Origin: an uncultured Collinsella sp.
GTDB taxonomy: Bacteria > Actinomycetota > Coriobacteriia > Coriobacteriales > Coriobacteriaceae
Direction of reading: 5' to 3'
DNA length: 57,709 bases
NCBI GenBank assembly: GCA_959027945.1
Contig: CAUFRO010000010.1
Location: 1 to 57,709, forward strand
Made by a program: the position numbers and the translations under genes. A model generated the notes under the pieces. The model was not told where the DNA came from, ran no database searches, and worked only from the letters and a program-made list of their open reading frames with translations. Below, piece by piece: positions 50,518 to 57,709 of this stretch (its first letter is position 1; each line of letters begins with the position of its first letter).

Positions 50518-51518
50518 CACCGGGCATCGCCCCCCGAAGCGGGACGAACGTCGCGAAGGCAGCGCCCATCCCAGGTGGCGGCCCATGCGCCGCCCGGCTC
50601 GGTATGCACGTCGAAATATCCCATTTTCGGGACAGCTAGCTCGGAGAGCAGCGCTTTCACGGTACCCGCGTGAACGACGAAGACGGCGCGCCCACTCCCC
50701 TGGGCGCGCTCCGATTCGCACGCCTCCCGAAACGCCGCGACGACGCGGCGGGTGAAATCGCTCTTGCCCTCGCCATGCGGGCAGCGCGTCTCGCACCAGG
50801 AGTCTACCCAGGCGCGGTAGCGCACATCCTCTTTAAGCTCGGCGGCGCTTCGCCCCTCGAAGTCGCCGAAATCCATCTCGCGCAGACCGGGGCACGCCAT
50901 AAGCTCCGCGTTCGGGAAGAGGATGCGCGCCGTCTGGTCGGTGCGGGCCATGCCGCTCGTGATAACACGGAACATGTCACGATCACACGCGAGGTCGCGC
51001 AAAGCGCGCTCGCCCGCGCTCGACAGGGGCTCGTCGGTGCCCGCCCCGCTGTAGCGATGGTCTTCCGTGCCCGCCGTGGCACCATGGCGCACGAAGACGA
51101 CTTCCAAAGGCGCGCCCGCGCCCTGCGTCCCTCGAGGCGCATCGGCAAGGTTTCCTTTGATGACCTGGGGAATCCCGCACGTCATGCGCACGACGACGTC
51201 GGCACGCGCAGCGAGCGCGCATCCTAAGCGCCCCGCGCGCTCGCGCCATTGGGCGTCTTCCGCACGCATGGGGACGACCCCCGAGCCGACCAAGGGCAGA
51301 ATTACTGCGTCGAAGCCAATCAGCCGCTCGAGCGCCCGGTCTGCGTCGAGCGCGCGTACGAGCTCCTCAGCACGGTACGCGACACGGCCGGCAAAAGCCG
51401 CGGGCACGCCGCCCTCCGCAAGCTGCGCCGCATCGACGAAATCGTCCGCCGCGAACCCGAGCTTTTCGCGCACGAAGGTCCTCTTCCCCGAATGCGCGCC
51501 ACCTACCACGAGAATCAT
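50517..51518 (-). CDS. CobU-like P-loop domain fused to CobC-type histidine phosphatase
   Basis: About 333 residues. The first 130 resemble a shortened CobU: ILVVGGAHSGKRTFVREKLG (Walker A), LVGSGVVPMRAEDAQWRERA and VVRMTCGIPQVIKG, but no RHR-type His for GMP attachment is visible. Residues about 140-333 are a histidine phosphatase: VFVRHGATAGTEDHRYSGAG, ALRDLACDRDMFRVITSGMARTDQ split around 185-208, REMDFGDFEGRSAAEL and FVVHAGTVKALLSEL. The latter fits alpha-ribazole phosphatase (CobC), which removes the 5'-phosphate in the final steps. The ATG at 51518 overlaps the cobS stop (ATGA). A complete cobU exists at 52279-52827, so the kinase-like half is an extra, divergent copy. Activity of that half is uncertain. 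Confidence 0.85.
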   Translation of the reverse strand: MILVVGGAHSGKRTFVREKLGFAADDFVDAAQLAEGGVPAAFAGRVAYRAEELVRALDADRALERLIGFDAVILPLVGSGVVPMRAEDAQWRERAGRLGCALAARADVVVRMTCGIPQVIKGNLADAPRGTQGAGAPLEVVFVRHGATAGTEDHRYSGAGTDEPLSSAGERALRDLACDRDMFRVITSGMARTDQTARILFPNAELMACPGLREMDFGDFEGRSAAELKEDVRYRAWVDSWCETRCPHGEGKSDFTRRVVAAFREACESERAQGSGRAVFVVHAGTVKALLSELAVPKMGYFDVHTEPGGAWAATWDGRCLRDVRPASGGDAR

Positions 51519-52282
51519 AGGAGCATGCCCCCCGCCACCAGCATGGCAAGCATCGCGAGCTCGGCCCATTGCAGAAACCATCCGGCCAAATCCCCCGTCA
51601 CCCCGCCGAAGCGGGACAGGGCAACATGGCGGTACCACGCGAGCGCCAAAAGCCCCGCCACCGCCATAAGGACGCCGACGGCCTGAGCGCACGCGACCAT
51701 CCCTGCAGCCGAAGCCGCGGCGAAAGCGCAAAGCGGCACGACGATCGCCGCGCGCTTCTTCGCAGGCGAGAGCCCCGCGGCCATGCCGTCCGCCCGCGCG
51801 GCAGGCCAGCATTCTACGGCGAGCCCCGAAAGCGCGCGGGAGAACACGAGCGAGCACAGAAGCGCGAGGAACGCCCCCGCCGTAAGCGGCAGCGCGGTGA
51901 ACAGGGAAAACTGCAGAATAAGGTACACGACAACACCGATGACCCCGAAGGCGCCCGCCCGCGGGTCGTGCATGATCTCGAGCTTTCGCTCGCGCGGGGC
52001 CCAACTTGCAAGCGCATCGGAGGTGTCGCAGAGCCCGTCTAAGTGGATGCCTCCCGTCACCGCCACAGGCAGCGCCGCGAGCACGGCCGCGACGATGGTC
52101 GCGGGTACGCCGAGCAGGTTCGCCACGTACCCCCACGCCGTCATGAGGAAGCCTTCCGCAAGGCCCACCAGGGGAAACGCGGCAAGCGCATGGGTTGACC
52201 CGAAATCGGTCCAGGCCGATTTCGGGACGGGGATGCGCGAGAACGTTCCGAACGCCGCGCCGATTGCCTCTGCTATCTTCAC
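51515..52282 (-). CDS. cobS: Adenosylcobinamide-GDP ribazoletransferase (cobalamin synthase)
   Basis: About 255 residues, membrane protein with six or so helices. The family signature GGIHLDGLCDTSDALAS, MHDPRAGAFGVIGVVVYLIL and RFGGVTGDLAGWFLQWAEL are all present. It joins adenosylcobinamide-GDP with alpha-ribazole (phosphate) to finish the cobalamin nucleotide loop. GTG 52282 overlaps the cobU stop (GTGA). The longer frame to 52393 lies inside cobU. Its neighbours supply both substrates (CobU, CobT) and the phosphatase. Confidence 0.95.
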   Translation of the reverse strand: MKIAEAIGAAFGTFSRIPVPKSAWTDFGSTHALAAFPLVGLAEGFLMTAWGYVANLLGVPATIVAAVLAALPVAVTGGIHLDGLCDTSDALASWAPRERKLEIMHDPRAGAFGVIGVVVYLILQFSLFTALPLTAGAFLALLCSLVFSRALSGLAVECWPAARADGMAAGLSPAKKRAAIVVPLCAFAAASAAGMVACAQAVGVLMAVAGLLALAWYRHVALSRFGGVTGDLAGWFLQWAELAMLAMLVAGGMLL

Positions 52283-52827
52283 CTTATAGGTCCTTCGCCT
52301 TTCATCCACACGGGAATCCCGCATACCACTTCGACTGCGCGGTCGGCCAGCGCCGCCACACCCGCGTTCACGCGCGCGAGCGCGCGCCTCCATGCCTCGG
52401 TCCCCTCATCGTAGCGCATCCCATCGGCGAACACGTCGACGGTGACCACCACCGTATACGCAGCGGCCTGAGCGAGCCGTTCGATGCCTCCGAGCACCTC
52501 GCGCGCCGCAGCGTCGGGGTCACGTGGGGACAAGCCGCCTTCCGCGAAGAGCTCGTTCGCAACCAGGTTGCCCACGTCCTCCAAAAGAAGCGTGCAGCCG
52601 CACGGAAGCCCGGGCACTGCGGCGCCCACGTCACGCGTGCGCTCGAGGGTGGAAAACCCCTTGCCCTCGCGCAGCGCCCGATGGCGCGCGATGCGGCGGG
52701 CGCCCTCTTCCCCGAAGGGCTCCATCGTTGCCAGGTACACGCGGGGGCCGTCGTGCCCGAGGCACAGGGACTCGGCATAGGCGCTCTTGCCGCTCGCGGC
52801 GGCGCCGATAACGAACGTCACCGTCAT
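52279..52827 (-). CDS. cobU: Adenosylcobinamide kinase / guanylyltransferase
   Basis: About 182 residues. The P-loop FVIGAAASGKSAYAESL, VYLATMEPFGEEGARRIARH with the His (RHR) that becomes guanylylated, LLEDVGNLVANELF, VVVTVDVFADGMRYDEGT and the C-terminal EVVCGIPVWMKG match CobU/CobP. The protein phosphorylates adenosylcobinamide and then transfers GMP to it. ATG 52827 overlaps the cobT stop (ATGA). The longer frame to 53622 is inside cobT. Compared with E. coli CobU the SGKS loop is preceded by GAAA rather than GGAR, a mild change. Confidence 0.93.
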   Translation of the reverse strand: MTVTFVIGAAASGKSAYAESLCLGHDGPRVYLATMEPFGEEGARRIARHRALREGKGFSTLERTRDVGAAVPGLPCGCTLLLEDVGNLVANELFAEGGLSPRDPDAAAREVLGGIERLAQAAAYTVVVTVDVFADGMRYDEGTEAWRRALARVNAGVAALADRAVEVVCGIPVWMKGEGPIR

Positions 52828-53966
52828 TTCCCAGCCTCGAAATGCTCGTAAGCAGCCATGCCAGTCGCCGTGAACGTCTTCCCATCCCGGTACACGCGCA
52901 GCGCCGAATCCAGAAGGGGCAGATACGCCATGGCGCCCGCGCCCTCGCCCAAGTGCATGCCTGCGTCGAGGGGTGCCTTTATGCCGAGCTCGCGAAGGAG
53001 CTCCCGGCTTGCGGGCTCGCTTGATGCGTGGGTGCCCACGAGGTAACCTAAGGCGTTGGGGCACAGGCGCGCCGCGCACAGGGCCGCCGTGCAGGATATG
53101 ACCCCGTCGAGGAGCGCCGGCGCCTTCGAGGCCGCGGCCCCCAGGTAGAAGCCGCACATCGCCGCAATGTCGAAGCCGCCCACCTTCGAGAGCACATCGA
53201 TCGGGTCGGCGGAATCGGGCGAGTTCGCATCGATAGCGCGCTCGACCACGTCGCGCTTGCGCGCGAGCGAGGCGTCCGAGAGCCCCGCGCCGCGCCCGAC
53301 GAGGCTCCGCGCGTCCGCCCGGATGAGCACTGCGGCCACCGCCGCCGAGGTGGTCGTGTTGCCGATACCCATCTCGCCCGCGGCGAGAAGGCGCACGCCG
53401 GCGCGGGCAAGCCCGCACGCGACGGCGATTCCGACCTCGATCGCGCGCACGGCCCCATCGCGAGACATGGCGGAGCCGTGCGCGATGTTGCCGCTCCCCC
53501 GCCGCACGTTCGCGCGCACCATGCGCGCGTCTTCTATGCCCCGGGCCATACCCACGTCGACGGGCACGACCTCGGCACCCGCGAACGCCGCCATGCGGCA
53601 GGCGCTCGTGGCCCCCTCGCACATGTTGCGCGCGACGGCTCGCGTCACGTCTTGCCCGCTTTGCGACACGCCCTCGGCAACGACCCCGTTGTCGGAGAAG
53701 AATACCGCGAGCGCACGGGGAAACTCGGCCACATCGACGCTCCCCTGAGCTGCGGCGATACGCGCGACGGCGTCTTCAAAGTCGCCCAATCCCCCCAAGG
53801 GGTGCGCGATGGAGTCCCACGCGGCGTACGCGGCGGCGCGGGCGCACTCGTCTGCGGGCGCGATCCGGGAGAGCGCGGCTTCGAGCACGGCGCCCGGCGC
53901 CGAAGAGAACGCGCGCTCGACTTCCTCGCGGATGCAGGCAAGCGCGGTTTCGGTTGCTTCAGCCAT
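52824..53966 (-). CDS. cobT: Nicotinate-nucleotide--dimethylbenzimidazole phosphoribosyltransferase
   Basis: About 380 residues. It contains VFFSDNGVVAEGVSQ, TRAVARNMCEGATSA, VPVDVGMARGI, LLAAGEMGIGNTTTSAAVAA, IDVLSKVGGFDIAAMCGFYL and the catalytic Glu region MHLGEGAGAMAYLPLLDSAL. It activates the lower ligand base (DMB, or another base in anaerobes) to its alpha-riboside phosphate. ATG 53966 has GAGAGGAGACGGC upstream and overlaps the cbiA stop by 8 nt. No DMB synthesis gene (bluB, bza) is visible, so the native lower ligand is unknown. Confidence 0.96.
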   Translation of the reverse strand: MAEATETALACIREEVERAFSSAPGAVLEAALSRIAPADECARAAAYAAWDSIAHPLGGLGDFEDAVARIAAAQGSVDVAEFPRALAVFFSDNGVVAEGVSQSGQDVTRAVARNMCEGATSACRMAAFAGAEVVPVDVGMARGIEDARMVRANVRRGSGNIAHGSAMSRDGAVRAIEVGIAVACGLARAGVRLLAAGEMGIGNTTTSAAVAAVLIRADARSLVGRGAGLSDASLARKRDVVERAIDANSPDSADPIDVLSKVGGFDIAAMCGFYLGAAASKAPALLDGVISCTAALCAARLCPNALGYLVGTHASSEPASRELLRELGIKAPLDAGMHLGEGAGAMAYLPLLDSALRVYRDGKTFTATGMAAYEHFEAGK

Positions 53967-55341
53967 GCCGTCTCCTCTCTGCGAACGACGCTGCGGCAGA
54001 CGCGAACGCGCGCGCAACGTCGGGGTTCGCAGGATAGTACACATGCGGGAAGCCCGCAACCAGGGACGGGGTGGTCGTCATGCACGGCCAGCCCTTGTCG
54101 CGCCGGGGCTTCTGCGCCCAGAAGTCGCCGCCCGGGCAGGTGGACTGCCAGTAGTGGAACTCGTGCGCGCGGATGCGTGTGCCGCGCGGCCCGTAGAGCC
54201 CGTCGCGTTGGGAAGTGAGCTCCACGTACCCGAAATGGGACAGCCTTCCCCCGTTCTCGCTTGCGCCTTCAAGGGCGCCCGCAACAGGCCAGCGCCGCCC
54301 CTCGCTATCGGCGATTTCACGCTGCAGGTACAGAAACCCACCGCATTCGGCGACCGTCGGCATGCCGGATTCCACCGCGCGCCGCACCGCCTCGCGCATA
54401 GGCGCGTTCTCGGAGAGCTGCCGCGCATGGAGCTCCGGGTAGCCGCCTCCCAGATAGAGGGCGCTTGTCCCCCGGGGCAACTCACTATCACACAAGGGGC
54501 TGAAAAAGGCCAGCTCGCAACCCAGGTCCTCGAGCGCGCGCAGGTTCTCCTCGTAGTAGAACGAGAACGCCTCGTCACGGGCGACGGCGACGATGGGCCG
54601 CGCTCCCGCGATCGGCTCCAACCGGTAAGGTTCCTCGCGGATATCGGGTGCCGTCGCCGCTGTTTCGAGCAAGCGGTCGACGTCGACGGTCTTTTCCACC
54701 AGCTCGGCCATCTTGTCGATGCGCGCGGAGAGCTGCTCGACCTCGTCGGCGGTCACAAGCCCCAGATGCCGGCTTTCGAGCGAGAACGCCTCGTCGGCGG
54801 GGATATTCCCCAAAACCGCGACGCCCGTGTGCTTCTCGATCGCAGGCGCCGCGTAGGCGCAGGCAGCGGCGCTCGTCTTGTTCAACACGACGCCGCGCAC
54901 GTTCGCACAAGGCAGGAACTCGGCGATGCCGCGGATTACGGCGGCGAGCGATAAAGACGCCCCGCGCCCGTTCACCACTAAAACGACCGGCGTTTCCGTG
55001 TCGCGCGCAACCTGGTAGCTGCTCGCGTCGGCCACGCCGGGCGCCATGCCGTCGTAGAAGCCCATGACCCCCTCGAGCACCGCGACATCCGCACTCGCGG
55101 CGCCGCGTGCGAGCAGGGCGCGCAGCGTCGGGGCGTCGGTGAAGAAGCCGTCTAAGTTGCCCGAGCGCGCACCCACGACGCGACGATGAAAGAGCGGGTC
55201 AATGTAGTCGGGGCCGCATTTGAAGGCCGCGCATGCAAGGCCGCGGCGTGCGAGCGCGCGCAGGAGCGCGCACGTAACGACCGTCTTGCCGCTCCCGCTC
55301 GAGGGCGCAGCGACCATGAAGCGCGGGATGGTCGTGCTCAC
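53959..55341 (-). CDS. cbiA: Cobyrinate a,c-diamide synthase
   Basis: About 460 residues. The ATP-binding N-terminal half shows FMVAAPSSGSGKTVVTCALL, FKCGPDYIDPLFH and VLEGVMGFYDGMAP. The C-terminal glutaminase half has LYLGGGYPELHARQLSEN and the Cys nucleophile in VAECGGFLYLQREI, with a late EFHYW. It amidates the a and c side chains of cobyrinate, using glutamine. GTG 55341 overlaps the cbiE-cbiT stop (GTGA). The order cbiA-cobT-cobU-cobS groups the later steps together. Confidence 0.96.
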   Translation of the reverse strand: MSTTIPRFMVAAPSSGSGKTVVTCALLRALARRGLACAAFKCGPDYIDPLFHRRVVGARSGNLDGFFTDAPTLRALLARGAASADVAVLEGVMGFYDGMAPGVADASSYQVARDTETPVVLVVNGRGASLSLAAVIRGIAEFLPCANVRGVVLNKTSAAACAYAAPAIEKHTGVAVLGNIPADEAFSLESRHLGLVTADEVEQLSARIDKMAELVEKTVDVDRLLETAATAPDIREEPYRLEPIAGARPIVAVARDEAFSFYYEENLRALEDLGCELAFFSPLCDSELPRGTSALYLGGGYPELHARQLSENAPMREAVRRAVESGMPTVAECGGFLYLQREIADSEGRRWPVAGALEGASENGGRLSHFGYVELTSQRDGLYGPRGTRIRAHEFHYWQSTCPGGDFWAQKPRRDKGWPCMTTTPSLVAGFPHVYYPANPDVARAFASAAASFAERRRHG

Positions 55342-56687
55342 CGGGCGCCGCCTTCCCCACCTGCACCACGCGCGCTGACGAGGAACACGGGGTTTTGCGC
55401 CTTCATAAGATGGTGCGAGCCTACAGCCTCGGCGCGGGCGGCCGACACCTGGCACGCCTCGAACCCCTTAAAGCGCGAACCCGAGAGGAGCGCGCACGCC
55501 TCGGTGAGCGTCTCAACGGTGACGCATGGCACACACAGGCGAACCTGCGAGTTTTTCTCGAGCGCCGCCTCCACGATGGAGGGAAGCTCACCCGCGCTCC
55601 CGCCGACGAACACGGCGTCGGGGACGGGCAGTTTCGCGAGCGCTTCGGGGGCGACACCGGGGACCGCATGCACGTTGCCGCAGCCGAATGCATCCGCGTT
55701 CTCTCGGATGAGCCGCACGCCGGCCGCGTTGCGCTCGACCGCCCATACCGACCCCACTCGCGCGACGAGCGCCGCCTCGATCGACACGCTCCCCGTGCCG
55801 GCGCCGACGTCCCACACGGTGTCGGTCGCGGTAAGGCGCAGCTTCGCGAGCGCGACGGCGCGCACCTCCTGCTTGGTCATGGGAACGTCGCCGCGGATGA
55901 AGAGCTCGTCGGGAATGCCCGAGGAAGCGTACGGCCAGCGGGAGCTCGCGGCGCGGGATGCGCCCGCAGAGTCCGCCGCGGAAGAAGCCGCCGTGGGCGC
56001 AGACGCACCGGCAGGCGCCTCAGAGGCTACGCTAGAGCCCGCGGGCGAGCCGGCGCCGCCTGCGAACTCGATAAGCATCACGTTCAAGTCGTCGAACGTC
56101 TGACCTGCAATTTCACTTGCGGTCGCGCAGGTGATGCGCTCCTCGGGGTACGACAGGCGCTCGGCCACCGTCACGCGCGCGTCCCCGAAGCCCGCATGCA
56201 CAAGCTCACCCGAAAGCCGCGAGGGGTCTTCCCCGCCCGACGTGACGAGGAAGAGTTCACCTGCGCGCTCGGCCTCGGCCACGATGTCGCACGCCACGCC
56301 GTGAGCGCTCGCGAAGCGCCAATCCTGCCATGGACGCGCGAGGCGCGCGGCGAGATACGACGCTGAGCTTATGCCGGGAATGACGCGCACGTCCACCTGC
56401 GCGTCGCCGGAGAGCGCCTCCACCAGGCGGCGCGCGCCACTGAACAGCCCCACATCGCCCGTCATCACGACCACGGCGCGCTGCCACGACGCCGCATCGG
56501 TGAGCGCGGCGACGATGTCCGCCGTCTTCACGAGCTCGCATCTCACCACGTCGGGCGGCACGTCGATGCCGGCAAGCGCGCGATGAGCGCCGATGACCAC
56601 ATCGGCGATGTCGATCGCGTCGAGCGCCGCGCGCGAGAGCAAGTCGGGGTTTCCGGGCCCCGCCCCGATTATCGTTACCTTTCGCAT
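55338..56687 (-). CDS. cbiET: CbiE-CbiT fusion: precorrin-6/7 C5- and C15-methyltransferase (decarboxylating)
   Basis: About 449 residues. The N-terminal CbiE domain (1-205) starts KVTIIGAGPGNPDLLSRAAL and contains VVMTGDVGLFSGARRL and VIPGISSASYLAARL, as in tetrapyrrole methylases. An Ala/Ser/Gly-rich linker (about 210-255) leads to the CbiT domain with GIPDELFIRGDVPMTKQEVR, VWDVGAGTGSVSIEAAL (SAM site) and AVFVGGSAGELP. The fused enzyme methylates C5 and C15 and removes the C12 acetate carboxyl, as CobL does. ATG 56687, with GGGAG 6 nt upstream, overlaps cbiH by 13 nt. A long linker suggests a relatively recent fusion of two genes. Confidence 0.95.
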   Translation of the reverse strand: MRKVTIIGAGPGNPDLLSRAALDAIDIADVVIGAHRALAGIDVPPDVVRCELVKTADIVAALTDAASWQRAVVVMTGDVGLFSGARRLVEALSGDAQVDVRVIPGISSASYLAARLARPWQDWRFASAHGVACDIVAEAERAGELFLVTSGGEDPSRLSGELVHAGFGDARVTVAERLSYPEERITCATASEIAGQTFDDLNVMLIEFAGGAGSPAGSSVASEAPAGASAPTAASSAADSAGASRAASSRWPYASSGIPDELFIRGDVPMTKQEVRAVALAKLRLTATDTVWDVGAGTGSVSIEAALVARVGSVWAVERNAAGVRLIRENADAFGCGNVHAVPGVAPEALAKLPVPDAVFVGGSAGELPSIVEAALEKNSQVRLCVPCVTVETLTEACALLSGSRFKGFEACQVSAARAEAVGSHHLMKAQNPVFLVSARGAGGEGGAR

Positions 56688-57418
56688 GGAATCTCCCGAT
56701 ACCCGCGCGGCGTGACCATACGGCCGCCTACGCGCTTCGTGTCCGCGTTGCCGACGAACACGGTGGTGAACATGTCGGCGTCGAGCTCCCCCAGCTCGGA
56801 GAGCCTGCACATGCCCGACTGCTGCCCCTCGCGCCCGATGTTGCGTACCCAGCCGCAGAGCGTGTCGGGGGCCTTCCATTCGAGCATAATCTTCGCCGCG
56901 CGCGAGAGCCTGTCGGCGCGCTTTCTGCTGCGCGGGTTGTACAAACAGATGCAGAAGTCGGCGCTCGCCACGGCGGCGAGCCTGCGCTCGATGACCTCCC
57001 ACGGCGTGAGCAGGTCGGAGAGCGACACGACCGCGAAGTCGTGGGCAAGCGGGGCGCCGAGCACCGCCGACCCGCTCTGAGCCGCGGTGGCCCCGGAGAT
57101 AACTTCCACGTCTACATCGGGGTAGTCCTCCGCAAGCTCCAGCACGGGGCTCGCCATGCCGTAAACGCCCGCGTCACCGCTGCACACGAGCGCCACGGCT
57201 TCTCCGCTCTGCGCGCGCGAAAGCGCCAGACGGCACCGTTCGACCTCGTGCATCATCGGCGTCGCGAGATGCGCCGCGTCGGGCACGGCGGCAAGCGCGA
57301 GCTCCACGTATTTCGTGTACCCAACAACGATGTCGGCCGCCTCGAGCGCGCGCCGAGCCGCAATCGTCATGCCGTCGGGGCCGCCCGGGCCGATCCCCAC
57401 CACGAAGAGCTTTCCCAT
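56675..57418 (-). CDS. cbiH: Cobalt-precorrin-3B C17-methyltransferase
   Basis: 247 residues of the tetrapyrrole methylase fold: LFVVGIGPGGPDGMTIAARR, DIVVGYTKYVEL, ALVCSGDAGVYGMASPVLEL, ISGATAAQSGSAVLGAPLAH, and FCICLYNPRSRKRADRL. It methylates C17 with ring contraction. No extra C-terminal nitrite-reductase-like domain is present, so this is the short anaerobic type. ATG 57418 shares its last base with the cbiG stop (TGATG) and has AAGGAG upstream. GTG 57421 is an alternative. Confidence 0.95.
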   Translation of the reverse strand: MGKLFVVGIGPGGPDGMTIAARRALEAADIVVGYTKYVELALAAVPDAAHLATPMMHEVERCRLALSRAQSGEAVALVCSGDAGVYGMASPVLELAEDYPDVDVEVISGATAAQSGSAVLGAPLAHDFAVVSLSDLLTPWEVIERRLAAVASADFCICLYNPRSRKRADRLSRAAKIMLEWKAPDTLCGWVRNIGREGQQSGMCRLSELGELDADMFTTVFVGNADTKRVGGRMVTPRGYREIPCER

Positions 57419-57709
57419 CACCGCTCCTTAAACGAAAGTTCGATAGATACTTTGGAAAACGCGACGGTCACGCCGCCGTGAGCGAGCTTCGGGAAGATAA
57501 GTTTGCCCCCGCCCGCGAGCGCCGCGCGCTCGCACACATTGTCGACCCCCACCGTCGCGCGCACGAAATCAGATGGCGAAACGCTGCCTTCGACCTGCGA
57601 CAACTCCTCTGCGGAATACGTCGCAAGCGGGATATTGCGCGCGCGGCAGAAGGCGAGCAGACCCTCCTCGTGCGCCTTCACGTCGATCGTCGCCGCCTCG
57701 CGCACGGCC
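57418..57709 (-). CDS. cbiG: Cobalt-precorrin-5A hydrolase, C-terminal part only (cut by window edge)
   Basis: Only the last 96 residues are visible. They show the CbiG C-terminal domain: ATIDVKAHEEGLLAFCRARN, IPLATYSAEELSQVEGSVS, VDNVCERAALAGGGKLIFPK and VTVAFSKVSIEL. The enzyme opens the delta-lactone of cobalt-precorrin-5A and releases acetaldehyde, a step unique to the anaerobic pathway. It confirms that this is the oxygen-independent route. Genes for earlier steps (cbiK, cbiL, cbiF, cbiD) are expected beyond the window. Confidence 0.92.
   Translation of the reverse strand, partial: AVREAATIDVKAHEEGLLAFCRARNIPLATYSAEELSQVEGSVSPSDFVRATVGVDNVCERAALAGGGKLIFPKLAHGGVTVAFSKVSIELSFKER

Noticed and set aside
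50519..52136. 539-codon version of the CobU-like/CobC protein
   Set aside because: The first 206 codons lie inside cobS in another frame and are Arg/Gly-rich noise; ATG 51518 with the ATGA overlap is the proper start.
44907..57709. Cobalamin riboswitch within the cob operon
   Set aside because: All visible gene junctions overlap and leave no room; any riboswitch would lie before the first gene, outside the window.

Overview
The window reads like chromosomal DNA of a high-GC Gram-positive gut anaerobe of the Coriobacteriia, most likely a Collinsella-type organism. This rests on gene content and arrangement (a GlgC/GlgD pair in a glycogen operon, a LoaP-type antiterminator heading a surface-polysaccharide locus, an oxygen-independent B12 pathway, strong AGGAGG-type ribosome binding sites with many GTG/TTG starts). 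No 16S gene is present, so the genus is an inference.

Region 1 (1-13.2 kb, minus strand) is a surface polysaccharide operon. A sigma70-like promoter (13110-13138) is followed by a leader of about 720 nt with competing hairpins, then a LoaP/NusG-type antiterminator, the initiating undecaprenyl-phosphate sugar transferase, a TagA/WecG transferase, UDP-GlcNAc 2-epimerase, six further glycosyltransferases, a Wzy-like polymerase, the remains of a hexapeptide acyltransferase, a Wzx flippase, and the start of a UDP-glucose/GDP-mannose dehydrogenase cut by the window edge. The distal half (about 1-7 kb) is visibly more A/T-rich than the rest. A tRNA-Ala(GGC) gene with its own promoter and terminator, a thiamine pyrophosphokinase and a HAD phosphatase separate it from the next block.

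Region 2 (15.2-28.4 kb, plus strand) is a complete glycogen cycle: glgB, glgP, glgC, glgD, glgA, then a GH13-GH77 fusion (amylase/pullulanase-like plus 4-alpha-glucanotransferase) and an FmdB-type zinc ribbon protein. GlgB and GlgA both carry long Lys/Ala/Thr-rich histone-H1-like extensions. GGTAAAAC-type palindromes precede glgB and the GH13-GH77 gene and may be operators of one LacI-family regulator.

Region 3 (28.5-44.7 kb) is mostly housekeeping: rsmB-fmt-def-priA-gltX on the minus strand, then metK, L-serine dehydratase, an L,D-transpeptidase and a MacAB-like efflux system on the plus strand. Its intergenic spaces contain several long inverted repeats, including two copies of a GTTGCGGTGAAATA hairpin element.

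Region 4 (44.9-57.7 kb, minus strand) is a very GC-rich, tightly coupled operon for adenosylcobalamin synthesis: cbiG (partial), cbiH, cbiET, cbiA, cobT, cobU, cobS, a CobU-like/CobC fusion, cbiB, cobD, cbiP, cobO, cbiC, cbiJ. An IS21-type transposase remnant and a hairpin element mark its downstream border. No CRISPR array, prophage or intact mobile element was seen.
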